A DNA stretch of 5,504 bases from assembly GCA_017476305.1 (NCBI GenBank), contig JAFVAA010000832.1, positions 1 through 5,504 on the forward strand. The letters run 5' to 3'. The notes under the pieces were generated by a model. It was not told the DNA's origin. It was given only the letters and a program-made list of their open reading frames with translations, and did no database searches. The DNA comes from Lachnospiraceae bacterium (GTDB lineage Bacteria; Bacillota; Clostridia; Lachnospirales; Lachnospiraceae). This document shows, one piece after another, positions 1-4,983 of the stretch (positions are counted from its first letter, which is position 1; each line of letters begins with the position of its first letter). Position numbers and translations under genes: made by a program.

Positions 1-318
1 AAGGAGAATTATAAGAAAGGCATATATGCCAAAATGTTTGCTATGTACGGAATTGATCTTTTATATTCCAAAAAACAGACAGTATCTTATCACGGAGTGG
101 AAGGTCTTTGGGGATTTGATTTGGGAGATTTGCTCAATGTTAAGAATAAGCTTGTTTATCCACCATGGTGGGATGGGATATATCTTTTTCCGAAGAATAG
201 TGCCGGTAAAACCATAACACTTAGAATAGAAGGAGGAGTGTTCATGCCTGCTCCATCTAAGAGTAATAATGCAAATTTTATGGATTTTAAAGCATTTGAT
301 GCATTAACAAATCAATAG
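1..318 (+). CDS. 3' end of an unrecognised protein gene (start lies left of the window)
   Basis: Reading frame 1 is open from the first base to a TAG at 316-318, giving 105 visible codons with no internal stop, so the gene probably starts outside the window. The first internal ATG is at 34, but nothing resembling a ribosome binding site precedes it. I do not recognise the family. The visible part has an aromatic-rich stretch (YHGVEGLWGFDLGDL, then YPPWWDGIYLFP), a short basic/beta-like segment (KTITLRIEGG) and a polar Ser/Asn-rich tail ending DALTNQ. No membrane segment or obvious catalytic motif is visible. A competing frame (26-217, 63 codons) overlaps it but reads less like a protein and is shorter. 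An intrinsic terminator 60 bp downstream marks this as the last gene of its transcript. Confidence 0.6.
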   Translation, partial: KENYKKGIYAKMFAMYGIDLLYSKKQTVSYHGVEGLWGFDLGDLLNVKNKLVYPPWWDGIYLFPKNSAGKTITLRIEGGVFMPAPSKSNNANFMDFKAFDALTNQ

Positions 319-377
319 AATGATAAGGATGAGGAGCACGAAGCCTTCGATTTGAGATTTGGTGTGATTTTCCTAAT

Positions 378-426
378 AAAAGGACAAAGGCAGAGTTATA
401 TGATTTTGCCCTTGTCCTTTTTCTTT
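378..426 (+). terminator. Intrinsic terminator after the left-edge gene, possibly bidirectional
   Basis: A 14-bp stem pairs 378-391 with 408-421 (AAAAGGACAAAGGC with GCCCTTGTCCTTTT). It has one A/C mismatch and a 16-nt loop, and runs directly into a T-rich tract (418-426). The A-run at the left base gives a matching, shorter T-run on the minus strand, so the hairpin could also end transcripts coming from the right, where a minus-strand remnant ends at 460. Confidence 0.85.
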
Positions 427-459
427 AAAATCTGCCAGGTTTCCTTCAAAAAATAAGTT

Positions 460-540
460 TCATGCTTCCTCCGGTCCGTCTTCCATCTCATTGACTTTTT
501 TCTGTACCTTTACTTCAAAAGTAACCCTTTTGGTTATCGA
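460..540 (-). pseudogene. Short coding-like remnant, C-terminal end of an unknown protein
   Basis: On the minus strand the frame between a TAG (541-543) and a TGA (460-462) reads SITKRVTFEVKVQKKVNEM and then EDGPEEA. This is a charged, heterogeneous, protein-like sequence, unlike the low-quality frames around it. No start codon or ribosome binding site belongs to it, and 26 codons is too short for statistical confidence. It ends about 40 bp before a hairpin that can terminate minus-strand transcription, which is the arrangement expected for the tail of a gene whose front has been lost. Chance is a real alternative. I do not recognise the parent family. Confidence 0.25.
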
Positions 541-565
541 CTACATCCCAAGTGCGTAAAAATAA

Positions 566-594
566 TTGCGTTAAAATCATATTTGTGATAGAAT
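566..594 (+). promoter_or_regulatory. Candidate extended -10 promoter feeding the structured element
   Basis: TTGCGT (566-571) lies 17 bp before TAGAAT (589-594), and a TGN extension (TGA, 586-588) directly precedes the -10. Predicted start is near 600-602, exactly where the left arm of the closing stem of the structured element begins (599). The coincidence of promoter and structure boundary supports both calls. Confidence 0.5.
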
Positions 595-598
595 AGTC

Positions 599-726
599 GC
601 AAAAGCAAAAACAAGCGTTATGATAAATGCGCTTATAAAAGTTTGCTTTTATAAGAGTATTTATTATAATGCGAAGCGCGATTGCGTCCGAGGAAACCGA
701 AGGTTTTTGAGGGTTTTGCTTTCGCA
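599..726 (+). other. Structured intergenic element with long inverted repeat (candidate leader RNA or ncRNA)
   Basis: Three nested pairings are visible. (1) A closing stem pairs 599-612 (GCAAAAGCAAAAAC) with 712-725 (GGTTTTGCTTTCGC), with two mismatches in 14 pairs. (2) An inner hairpin pairs 615-641 with 646-672 around a TTTG loop: 27 positions, one G/A mismatch and three G-T pairs, with the apical 10 bp perfect. (3) A small hairpin AAACC-GAA-GGTTT lies at 694-706, extendable by two G-T pairs. An alternative stem, 670-677 with 718-726 (one bulge), would compete with the first. No protein-coding frame explains it. It could be a 5' leader, a free-standing RNA, or a small non-autonomous mobile element. 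A perfect TATAAT at 665-670, 16 bp after TTGCTT, means part of it could also be promoter DNA. No matching known RNA family comes to mind. Confidence 0.5.
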
Positions 727-745
727 GTTGAGAGTATGATACAAT
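716..745 (+). promoter_or_regulatory. Candidate extended -10 promoter for the PD-(D/E)XK gene
   Basis: TTGCTT (716-721) is followed after 18 bp by TACAAT (740-745), immediately preceded by TGA (737-739), which makes an extended -10. It would give a leader of roughly 200 nt before the start at 957. The -35 box overlaps the right arm of the closing stem of the structured element. Confidence 0.5.
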
Positions 746-956
746 ATAAAAAAGCATACGATGTTTCATTTTTTTAGGATTATTATTTTAATCTAGTCTA
801 AATCAGTCAAATGTGTTTATCTGAAATTTCAAATGCTTTTATATCCGGAAAATTATCAATATAACAGCAGGAAATTTCGGATGCCGCATTACCAGGAGGA
901 TTCTTCTGGTTCTGCATGTTTTTAACGTTTTTTCCTGTATCAAAAGGAGGAATCAG
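746..956 (+). other. Leader region upstream of the PD-(D/E)XK gene
   Basis: No gene is visible here. A weak imperfect hairpin between an A-run (748-753) and a T7 run (769-775), with GCAT/ATGT at its tip, could act as an attenuator or terminator. A second small stem lies at 891-910 (ACCAGGAG with CTTCTGGT, one mismatch). A 14-nt imperfect direct repeat, GAAATTTCAAATGC / GAAATTTCGGATGC, occurs at 822 and 871. A strong ribosome binding site AAAGGAGG (943-950) ends the region. Confidence 0.35.
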
Positions 957-1913
957 ATGGAGAACCACAAACAAAATAAGGGGAAAAACGAACAGAACGA
1001 TAAGAAGGAAGAACTATACAAACAGTTTCACCCGGCATTTTGCGATGCCATGACGCAGATTTTTGAACATGATACCTGCAAATACGAATATGAAAGAGAG
1101 TATAACCTGAATTCCATGCCTAACAGAATCGATTTTCTGGTCATCAAAAAAAGAAAGAATGCTGTTTCTGAAAAGGGAATAGGGAAGATTTTTCGAAAAT
1201 ATAATATTTTTGAATACAAAAGCCCCGGTCAGTCTCTTGGGGTAAGGGAATACCATACTGCCATGGCATATGCGAATCTCTATGCAGGCTATATGAAAAA
1301 AGTACAGTTCGAGGAGCTGACGGTTTCCTTTGTCCGTGAAGGGAAACCAGGGAAGCTTTTAGCGTATTTCAGGGAACATGACTTTACGATTACGATGCCG
1401 GAAAATGGGATATATTATGTAAAAAGGCACGGTCACATCGATATGCAGGTTATCGTCACGCGGGAACTGGGTGACGAATATATCTGGCTTAAGGCTCTGT
1501 CAAACAGATTAAAAAAAGAGGATGCCATAAAGCTCACGGCAGAAGCAGAGAAAGAACAGGAGCCTCTTGGGAAAATGAGAATAAAGACAATTTTAGATTT
1601 GGTTTCCGAACTGAATCAGCACAAAACATGGATGAAGGAGATGAATACAATGGGTATCAGGGATTTATTTAAGGAGGAGTTTGAGGAAAAAGATCAGCAG
1701 ATTGCAGAACAGGATCAGCAGATTGCAGAACAGAAAGAACAGATTCAGAATCTGAACAGGCAGCTCCGGAACAAAGACGAGCAGCTCCAGAGCCAGAACG
1801 AGCAGCTCCAGAGCCAGAACGAACAGCTCCAATCAGAAAAAGAGGAAGTAAACCGTCTGCGCAAGGAAATAGAGGAGTTAAAAAAGCAGATAGGGAAAAT
1901 AGCAGTTATATAG
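957..1913 (+). CDS. PD-(D/E)XK nuclease-like protein with C-terminal coiled coil
   Basis: A 318-residue cytoplasmic protein. The start is set by AAAGGAGG six bases before the ATG. Residues 1-20 are Lys/Asn/Glu-rich. Residues about 21-180 look like a PD-(D/E)XK fold: an acidic stretch YEYEREYN (44-50), RIDF with Asp59, then FEYKSP with Glu86 and Lys88, in the D-(x)n-E-x-K order of this superfamily, followed by an alpha/beta region (LTVSFVREGK, MQVIVTREL). Residues about 242-313 are heptad repeats (DQQIAEQ twice, then NEQLQSQ-type repeats) that should form a long coiled coil for self-association. I recall similar proteins as a multicopy family in Lachnospiraceae, sometimes mis-annotated as 3-isopropylmalate dehydrogenase, which this is not. 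Nuclease activity, substrate and role (DNA repair, defence or mobile-element function) are unproven. No partner gene or methyltransferase is nearby. Confidence 0.65.
   Translation: MENHKQNKGKNEQNDKKEELYKQFHPAFCDAMTQIFEHDTCKYEYEREYNLNSMPNRIDFLVIKKRKNAVSEKGIGKIFRKYNIFEYKSPGQSLGVREYHTAMAYANLYAGYMKKVQFEELTVSFVREGKPGKLLAYFREHDFTITMPENGIYYVKRHGHIDMQVIVTRELGDEYIWLKALSNRLKKEDAIKLTAEAEKEQEPLGKMRIKTILDLVSELNQHKTWMKEMNTMGIRDLFKEEFEEKDQQIAEQDQQIAEQKEQIQNLNRQLRNKDEQLQSQNEQLQSQNEQLQSEKEEVNRLRKEIEELKKQIGKIAVI
1692..1841 (+). repeat. In-frame 21-bp tandem repeats encoding coiled-coil heptads
   Basis: Two perfect copies of a 21-bp unit (GATCAGCAGATTGCAGAAC plus AG) lie at 1692-1712 and 1713-1733. Further on, a second unit (GAGCAGCTCCAGAGCCAGAA plus C) lies at 1779-1799 and 1800-1820, with a diverged third copy at 1821-1841. 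Each unit is exactly one heptad, so copy-number changes would lengthen or shorten the coiled coil without a frameshift. Confidence 0.9.
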
Positions 1914-1967
1914 AAGTTTTATACTTATCAAGGAACTGCTTTTCTTCTCGCGAAGGTTGACACCGGA

Positions 1968-1973
1968 TATAAT
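1968..1973 (+). promoter_or_regulatory. Possible -10 box for the 61-residue gene
   Basis: A perfect TATAAT lies 45 bp before the ATG at 2019, in the gap after the PD-(D/E)XK gene, but only a poor -35 (TTCTCG, 1945-1950) is at the right distance. A TTGACA at 1957-1962 is too close (5 bp) to pair with it. The gene could instead be read through from upstream, since I see no convincing terminator between the two genes. Confidence 0.3.
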
Positions 1974-2018
1974 AAATGAAAAGCTGATTTAGATGCGTTG
2001 CACCAGGGGGGATTGATT

Positions 2019-2204
2019 ATGCAATTAAAAGAAATATTCGCAAATTATAATTTAAACGTTAAAAAGATTGACGAAAAAGTTTTTCAGGTCAAACCAGATA
2101 AGCCTGTTGATACTGATAAATTTAAGAGAGAATTTAATGAGTGTATATTAATCGTATCAGATGTAAAAAGTAAGCTGAAGGATACTATAATCCAAGAAGT
2201 ATAA
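2019..2204 (+). CDS. Small hypothetical protein, 61 residues
   Basis: The ATG at 2019 follows AGGGGGG (2005-2011) with a 7-base spacer. The frame is open slightly upstream to a TTG at 1998, but that TTG lies before the ribosome binding site and is a less likely start. The product begins MQLKEIFANYNLNVKKIDEK and ends KDTIIQEV. It is Lys/Asp/Ile/Val-rich with one Cys, no signal peptide and no membrane segment, and looks like a small mixed alpha/beta cytoplasmic protein. I do not recognise the family. It lies 105 bp after the PD-(D/E)XK gene on the same strand and could be co-transcribed with it, so a regulator or immunity role is possible but unsupported. The AT-rich codon use fits the surroundings. 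Confidence 0.55.
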   Translation: MQLKEIFANYNLNVKKIDEKVFQVKPDKPVDTDKFKREFNECILIVSDVKSKLKDTIIQEV

Positions 2205-2285
2205 TGGAGTTAAGTGATCAGATGATGCGAAGAGAAAATAAGTCATATGCTTAATGATGTAATGAAAAACATTACTAACTCTATT
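2203..2285 (+). other. Possible RNA fold downstream of the small protein gene
   Basis: AATGGAGTTA (2203-2212) can pair with TAACTCTATT (2276-2285), including one G-T pair. The closed region contains a perfect 6-bp hairpin, GTAATG-AAAAA-CATTAC (2259-2275). There is no T-tract directly after it, so it is not a clear terminator; it may stabilise the mRNA end. The 11-mer AGTCATATGCT (2241) recurs with one change at 2290. Confidence 0.3.
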
Positions 2286-2303
2286 TGAAAGTCGTATGCT
2301 ATG

Positions 2304-2403
2304 AAAAATACCCTTAAAAGGCGAAAAAAGGATGAAAAATCACGAAAAAAGGACTTGATTTTTTTGGAATTTTATGAAATTTTACATAAAAAGCCGTTTT
2401 TTT
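2304..2403 (+). promoter_or_regulatory. Phased A/T tracts with a 21-bp-spaced direct repeat upstream of the exported-protein promoter
   Basis: A- or T-runs of 4-7 bases are centred near 2306, 2317, 2326, 2337, 2347, 2362, 2371, 2381, 2390 and 2400. Most steps are about one helical turn, which is expected to bend DNA. Within it CGAAAAAAGGA occurs twice (2322-2332 and 2343-2353), exactly 21 bp apart, like a two-site operator on one face of the helix. The region lies just upstream of the -35 box at 2407, so an UP-element-like or activator role is plausible. Confidence 0.4.
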
Positions 2404-2406
2404 CCC

Positions 2407-2435
2407 TTGCTTTTTTTACCAGAATATCATATAAT
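2407..2435 (+). promoter_or_regulatory. Sigma-A-type promoter of the exported-protein gene
   Basis: TTGCTT (2407-2412), a 17-bp spacer and a perfect TATAAT (2430-2435). Predicted start is near 2442, leaving about 60 nt of leader before the ATG at 2504. This is the best promoter in the window. Confidence 0.75.
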
Positions 2436-2503
2436 AAAGTTAAACTAACAACTCGAACCAAAAGTCATGTTTTTTATTCATTTAAAGAAAGGGGAAAGGA
2501 CTT

Positions 2504-2950
2504 ATGAAAAAGTATGAGAGACCAGACGCTGTAGTTATCCATTCGGTAAACGAGGGCGTATATGCTGTAAGCGGAAAGGCTGATTGCTGGAAGTGGACTG
2601 GAAAGTCTGTGCAGGATTGGAATGGTTCGCATAATGTATTTGAAATGGAAGGAACGCATTTTGATACAGTTCAGCATATTTATGATTCCGTAACGGTTAC
2701 CTATACGTTTAATTCACCTATTGTGGATGCTTATAGTGAGAATGATTGGCAGGTGGAAGTCTCTGGCAATACGGTGACGGTGAAACGTGTTAATCATGGA
2801 AATGGTTACAATTCAGGGGATCATGTTACTTATAAGGTATGGGTAAAGGCTGCAGATGAAGCTACGACAAAGGCATTAGCTCTTACTGACCTTGCATGGG
2901 CTTGTGGTAAGCAGGTAAATGTCCAGGGTGGCGGTGCCGACGGTAATTAA
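2504..2950 (+). CDS. Leader-bearing, Trp-rich exported-protein candidate with loosely CBM2-like pattern
   Basis: A 148-residue protein. The start is supported by AAAGGGGAAAGGA (2488-2500). Residues 1-24 are not a Sec signal (no hydrophobic core) but resemble a RiPP leader: Y4-x-x-P7 (YERP), as in leaders bound by PqqD-like recognition domains, and NEGVYAVSG (16-24) as a plausible processing end. I recall similar 'EGVYAASG' leaders in Lachnospiraceae small proteins. Residues 25-148 are beta-rich with six Trp and exactly two Cys (28 and 134). The stretch TVTYTF (64-69), W82, VSGNTVTVKRV (86-96) and the Gly/Asn-rich turn before YKVWVK (110-115) recall the second half of CBM2 carbohydrate-binding domains, which often carry a disulfide joining the two ends. 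The tail is VQGGGADGN. Export by the ABC transporter downstream is inferred. Substrate and exact function are unknown. Confidence 0.7.
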   Translation: MKKYERPDAVVIHSVNEGVYAVSGKADCWKWTGKSVQDWNGSHNVFEMEGTHFDTVQHIYDSVTVTYTFNSPIVDAYSENDWQVEVSGNTVTVKRVNHGNGYNSGDHVTYKVWVKAADEATTKALALTDLAWACGKQVNVQGGGADGN

Positions 2951-2974
2951 AATCAAAACTATGGATTATTCGTT

Positions 2975-3016
2975 CAGCATCATCCGTTTTTTGGGGATGG
3001 TGCTGTTTTTTCTTTT
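2975..3016 (+). terminator. Strong intrinsic terminator between exported-protein gene and ABC transporter
   Basis: CAGCATCATCC (2975-2985) pairs with GGATGGTGCTG (2995-3005): 11 bp with one T-G pair and a 9-nt loop, followed at once by TTTTTTCTTTT (3006-3016). It lies 25 bp after the stop codon. It should end most transcripts from the promoter at 2407 and allow only partial readthrough into the transporter gene. Confidence 0.88.
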
Positions 3017-3100
3017 ACATATATTTATACTCATAATGGAACGGCTTGCCGTTTCGTTCATGAGGCATGAGTCTGGCTGCCGTTTGAAGAAGATAAACAG

Positions 3101-4864
3101 ATGAGAGAAAGAATTCGTTTTTACATCAAGAGGATTAAAGAAGGACGTCTGCAGGAAATGTGGAGACAGACACTGTGGATTTATGAGTATGCAAAAAAAT
3201 ACTGGCTGGTCATGATTTTTTATACTGCATTGGGATTCGTAGGAAGCGGTGTTTCTCTGCTTCTTAGCTGGGTGTCCAAAGATCTCGTGGATATCATCAC
3301 AGGCCATCAGCCCGGAAAGTTGATCCAGACGTTTGTATTTATGATCGGAATCAATGTGTTTACGACTCTGCTCAGCCAGATTTCCAGCTATATCGGCAGT
3401 TATTTAAGTATGAAAGTGGATTCGGAAATCAAATCCGACATTTTTGAAAAAATTTTGGTGACGGACTGGGAGTCTTTAACGACTTATCATACCGGAGATC
3501 TTTTGGTGCGCTGGAGTTCGGATGCTTCTGCGATTTCCGGGGGCGTCCTGAGCTTTATTCCGGATCTTTTGATCAATATCTTCCGGTTCGGCAGTGCGAT
3601 GGTAATGATGGCTGTGAATGATGCATCCTTCATTATATTTGCTTTTGCCGGAATGCCGGTCAGTCTGATCTTATCAAAAACCCTTTTAAAACGAATGGTA
3701 AATAATAATAAAAAAAGTGCTGCAATGGGTGCGAAAATGTCCGGATTTAATCAGGAGACCTTTGCCAATATTCAAACGATCAAGGCGTTCGATCTGATTC
3801 ATTTATATATAGACAGACTGAGAAATATCCAAAAAGATTATATCCGCATGAAGCTTGATTTTCAGAAGATGTCCATAGGAACTTCTTTGATTTTATCGGC
3901 GGTAGGATTGGCGGTATCGTATGCTTCTTATGGCTGGGGGATCCACCGGGTATGGAGCGGGGCTATCAGCTACGGTTCCATGACTATGTTTTTAGGACTT
4001 TCCGGTACCTTGACCAGTACGCTTCACAGCCTTACGAATACGGTGCCGACCATCATCAGTCTCACGACTTCTGCAGGCCGTCTGATGGATATTGTGGAAA
4101 TGCCGAGAGAAGATTATAGCCACGATGATGAAGTACTTACCTTTGCGGAGAGAAATAAAGATGAGGGCGTGAGCTTATATATTAAAAATCTTGCCTATGC
4201 ATACAATAATGGGAATCAGGTTTTCCGGGATGCTTCTTTGGAAGTGAGTCCGCATGAGGTAATCGCGCTGGTTGGTCCGTCCGGGGAAGGAAAGACCACG
4301 CTGATCCGGTTGATTTTGTCGCTGATGCGTACGCAGGGCGGGGAGGCATGCCTTTGTGGAGGAAAGAACACTCCGGATAGTGCCGGTTCGAATAAAGTAG
4401 AGCTGACACCCTCTACGAGAAGACTGTTTTCCTATGTACCACAGGGAAACACCATGTTTTCCGGTACGATTGCGCAGAATATGCGAAATGTAAAAGAGGA
4501 TGCGACAGATGAAGAAATCATCGAAGCATTAAAGATGGCCTGCGCATGGGAGTTCGTAGAGAAACTGCCGGATGGCATAGAGAGCGAAATCAAAGAGCGC
4601 GGTGGTGGATTTTCTGAAGGACAGGCACAGAGGCTTTCGATTGCCAGAGCTCTGCTCAGACGGTCTCCGCTCCTTCTTCTGGATGAAGCGACCTCTGCGC
4701 TTGATGTAAAGACGGAAAGCAGAGTATTAAAAAATATTATGCAGGATGAATATCCGCGCACCTGTATCGTGACCACGCATCGTCCATCGGTGCTTTCCGC
4801 ATGCAATCGTGTGTATGCGATCCATGATAAAGGGTGCAGGATCTTAAATGAGGAGGAGATCTAA
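3101..4864 (+). CDS. ABC transporter, fused membrane and ATPase domains (peptide/lipid exporter type)
   Basis: A 587-residue half-transporter of normal length that should dimerise in the membrane and use ATP to export a substrate. An N-terminal amphipathic region (1-33) precedes six probable membrane helices near 35-57, 75-99, 148-172, 174-194, 259-281 and 290-313. The ATPase domain follows (about 356-587): A-loop Tyr368, Walker A GPSGEGKTT (392-400), Q-loop Gln448, signature FSEGQ (504-508, a known variant of LSGGQ), Walker B LLLLDE (524-529, catalytic Glu529) and H-loop His560. All ATPase motifs are intact. There is no N-terminal C39 peptidase domain, so any leader removal would need another enzyme. 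The ATG at 3101 has only a weak upstream AAGAAG, and an in-frame stop lies about 33 bp upstream. The exported protein 150 bp upstream is the likely cargo (inference from proximity); a lipid or drug substrate is the alternative. Confidence 0.9.
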   Translation: MRERIRFYIKRIKEGRLQEMWRQTLWIYEYAKKYWLVMIFYTALGFVGSGVSLLLSWVSKDLVDIITGHQPGKLIQTFVFMIGINVFTTLLSQISSYIGSYLSMKVDSEIKSDIFEKILVTDWESLTTYHTGDLLVRWSSDASAISGGVLSFIPDLLINIFRFGSAMVMMAVNDASFIIFAFAGMPVSLILSKTLLKRMVNNNKKSAAMGAKMSGFNQETFANIQTIKAFDLIHLYIDRLRNIQKDYIRMKLDFQKMSIGTSLILSAVGLAVSYASYGWGIHRVWSGAISYGSMTMFLGLSGTLTSTLHSLTNTVPTIISLTTSAGRLMDIVEMPREDYSHDDEVLTFAERNKDEGVSLYIKNLAYAYNNGNQVFRDASLEVSPHEVIALVGPSGEGKTTLIRLILSLMRTQGGEACLCGGKNTPDSAGSNKVELTPSTRRLFSYVPQGNTMFSGTIAQNMRNVKEDATDEEIIEALKMACAWEFVEKLPDGIESEIKERGGGFSEGQAQRLSIARALLRRSPLLLLDEATSALDVKTESRVLKNIMQDEYPRTCIVTTHRPSVLSACNRVYAIHDKGCRILNEEEI

Positions 4865-4945
4865 GATATGATGACAGGGGAGATATAGTGGCAGTTCCTG
4901 ACACCATGTTCTCCGATCCCGAATCAGCTGTTCGACTTCTATTAA
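4851..4945 (+). pseudogene. Ribosome binding site and aborted reading frame after the transporter (lost downstream gene)
   Basis: A strong AGGAGGAG (4851-4858), inside the last codons of the transporter gene, sits 9 bases before ATG ATG at 4868-4873. That is the layout of a coupled downstream gene. The frame reads MMTGEI and then hits TAG (4886-4888); past it the same frame continues WQFLTPCSPIPNQLFDFY to a TAA at 4943-4945. A second possible start, GTG at 4888 with AGGGGAG (4876-4882), gives only 22 residues (MAVPDTMFSDPESAVRLLLK, then IK) ending at 4956. Neither is recognisable. Most likely a gene once began here and has been deleted or decayed; a functional micropeptide is less likely. Confidence 0.35.
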
Positions 4946-4970
4946 AAATAAAATAATAAAAATAAAATAA
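4943..4970. repeat. Perfect 14-bp tandem duplication, A/T only
   Basis: TAAAAATAAAATAA occurs twice head to tail (4943-4956, 4957-4970) in the gap between the two convergent genes. It may reflect slippage or the scar of a rearrangement. On the minus strand it gives a T-rich stretch downstream of the kinase gene, but no stable hairpin precedes it, so I do not call a terminator. Confidence 0.85.
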
Positions 4971-4983
4971 ACTGCTGCATTTC

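Noticed and set aside
515..769. 84-codon minus-strand open frame across the structured element
   Set aside because: It is read from the inverted repeat and AT-rich DNA, has no ribosome binding site, and has an unnatural Ile/Asn/Cys/Phe-rich composition.
1014..1256. Minus-strand open frames inside the PD-(D/E)XK gene
   Set aside because: Shadow frames opposite a well-supported gene, without a ribosome binding site.
1692..1841. CRISPR-like array
   Set aside because: The repeats are directly adjacent without spacers, keep the reading frame and encode coiled-coil heptads.
1944..1956. Terminator after the PD-(D/E)XK gene
   Set aside because: Only a 4-5 bp stem (CTTC/GAAG with a TCGC loop) and no T-tract after it.
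1957..1973. TTGACA followed by TATAAT as a consensus promoter
   Set aside because: Both boxes are perfect but only 5 bp apart, so they cannot work as a -35/-10 pair.
2301..2507. 68-codon plus-strand open frame upstream of the exported-protein gene
   Set aside because: It is a Lys/Phe-rich translation of phased A and T tracts and runs through the promoter and leader of the next gene.
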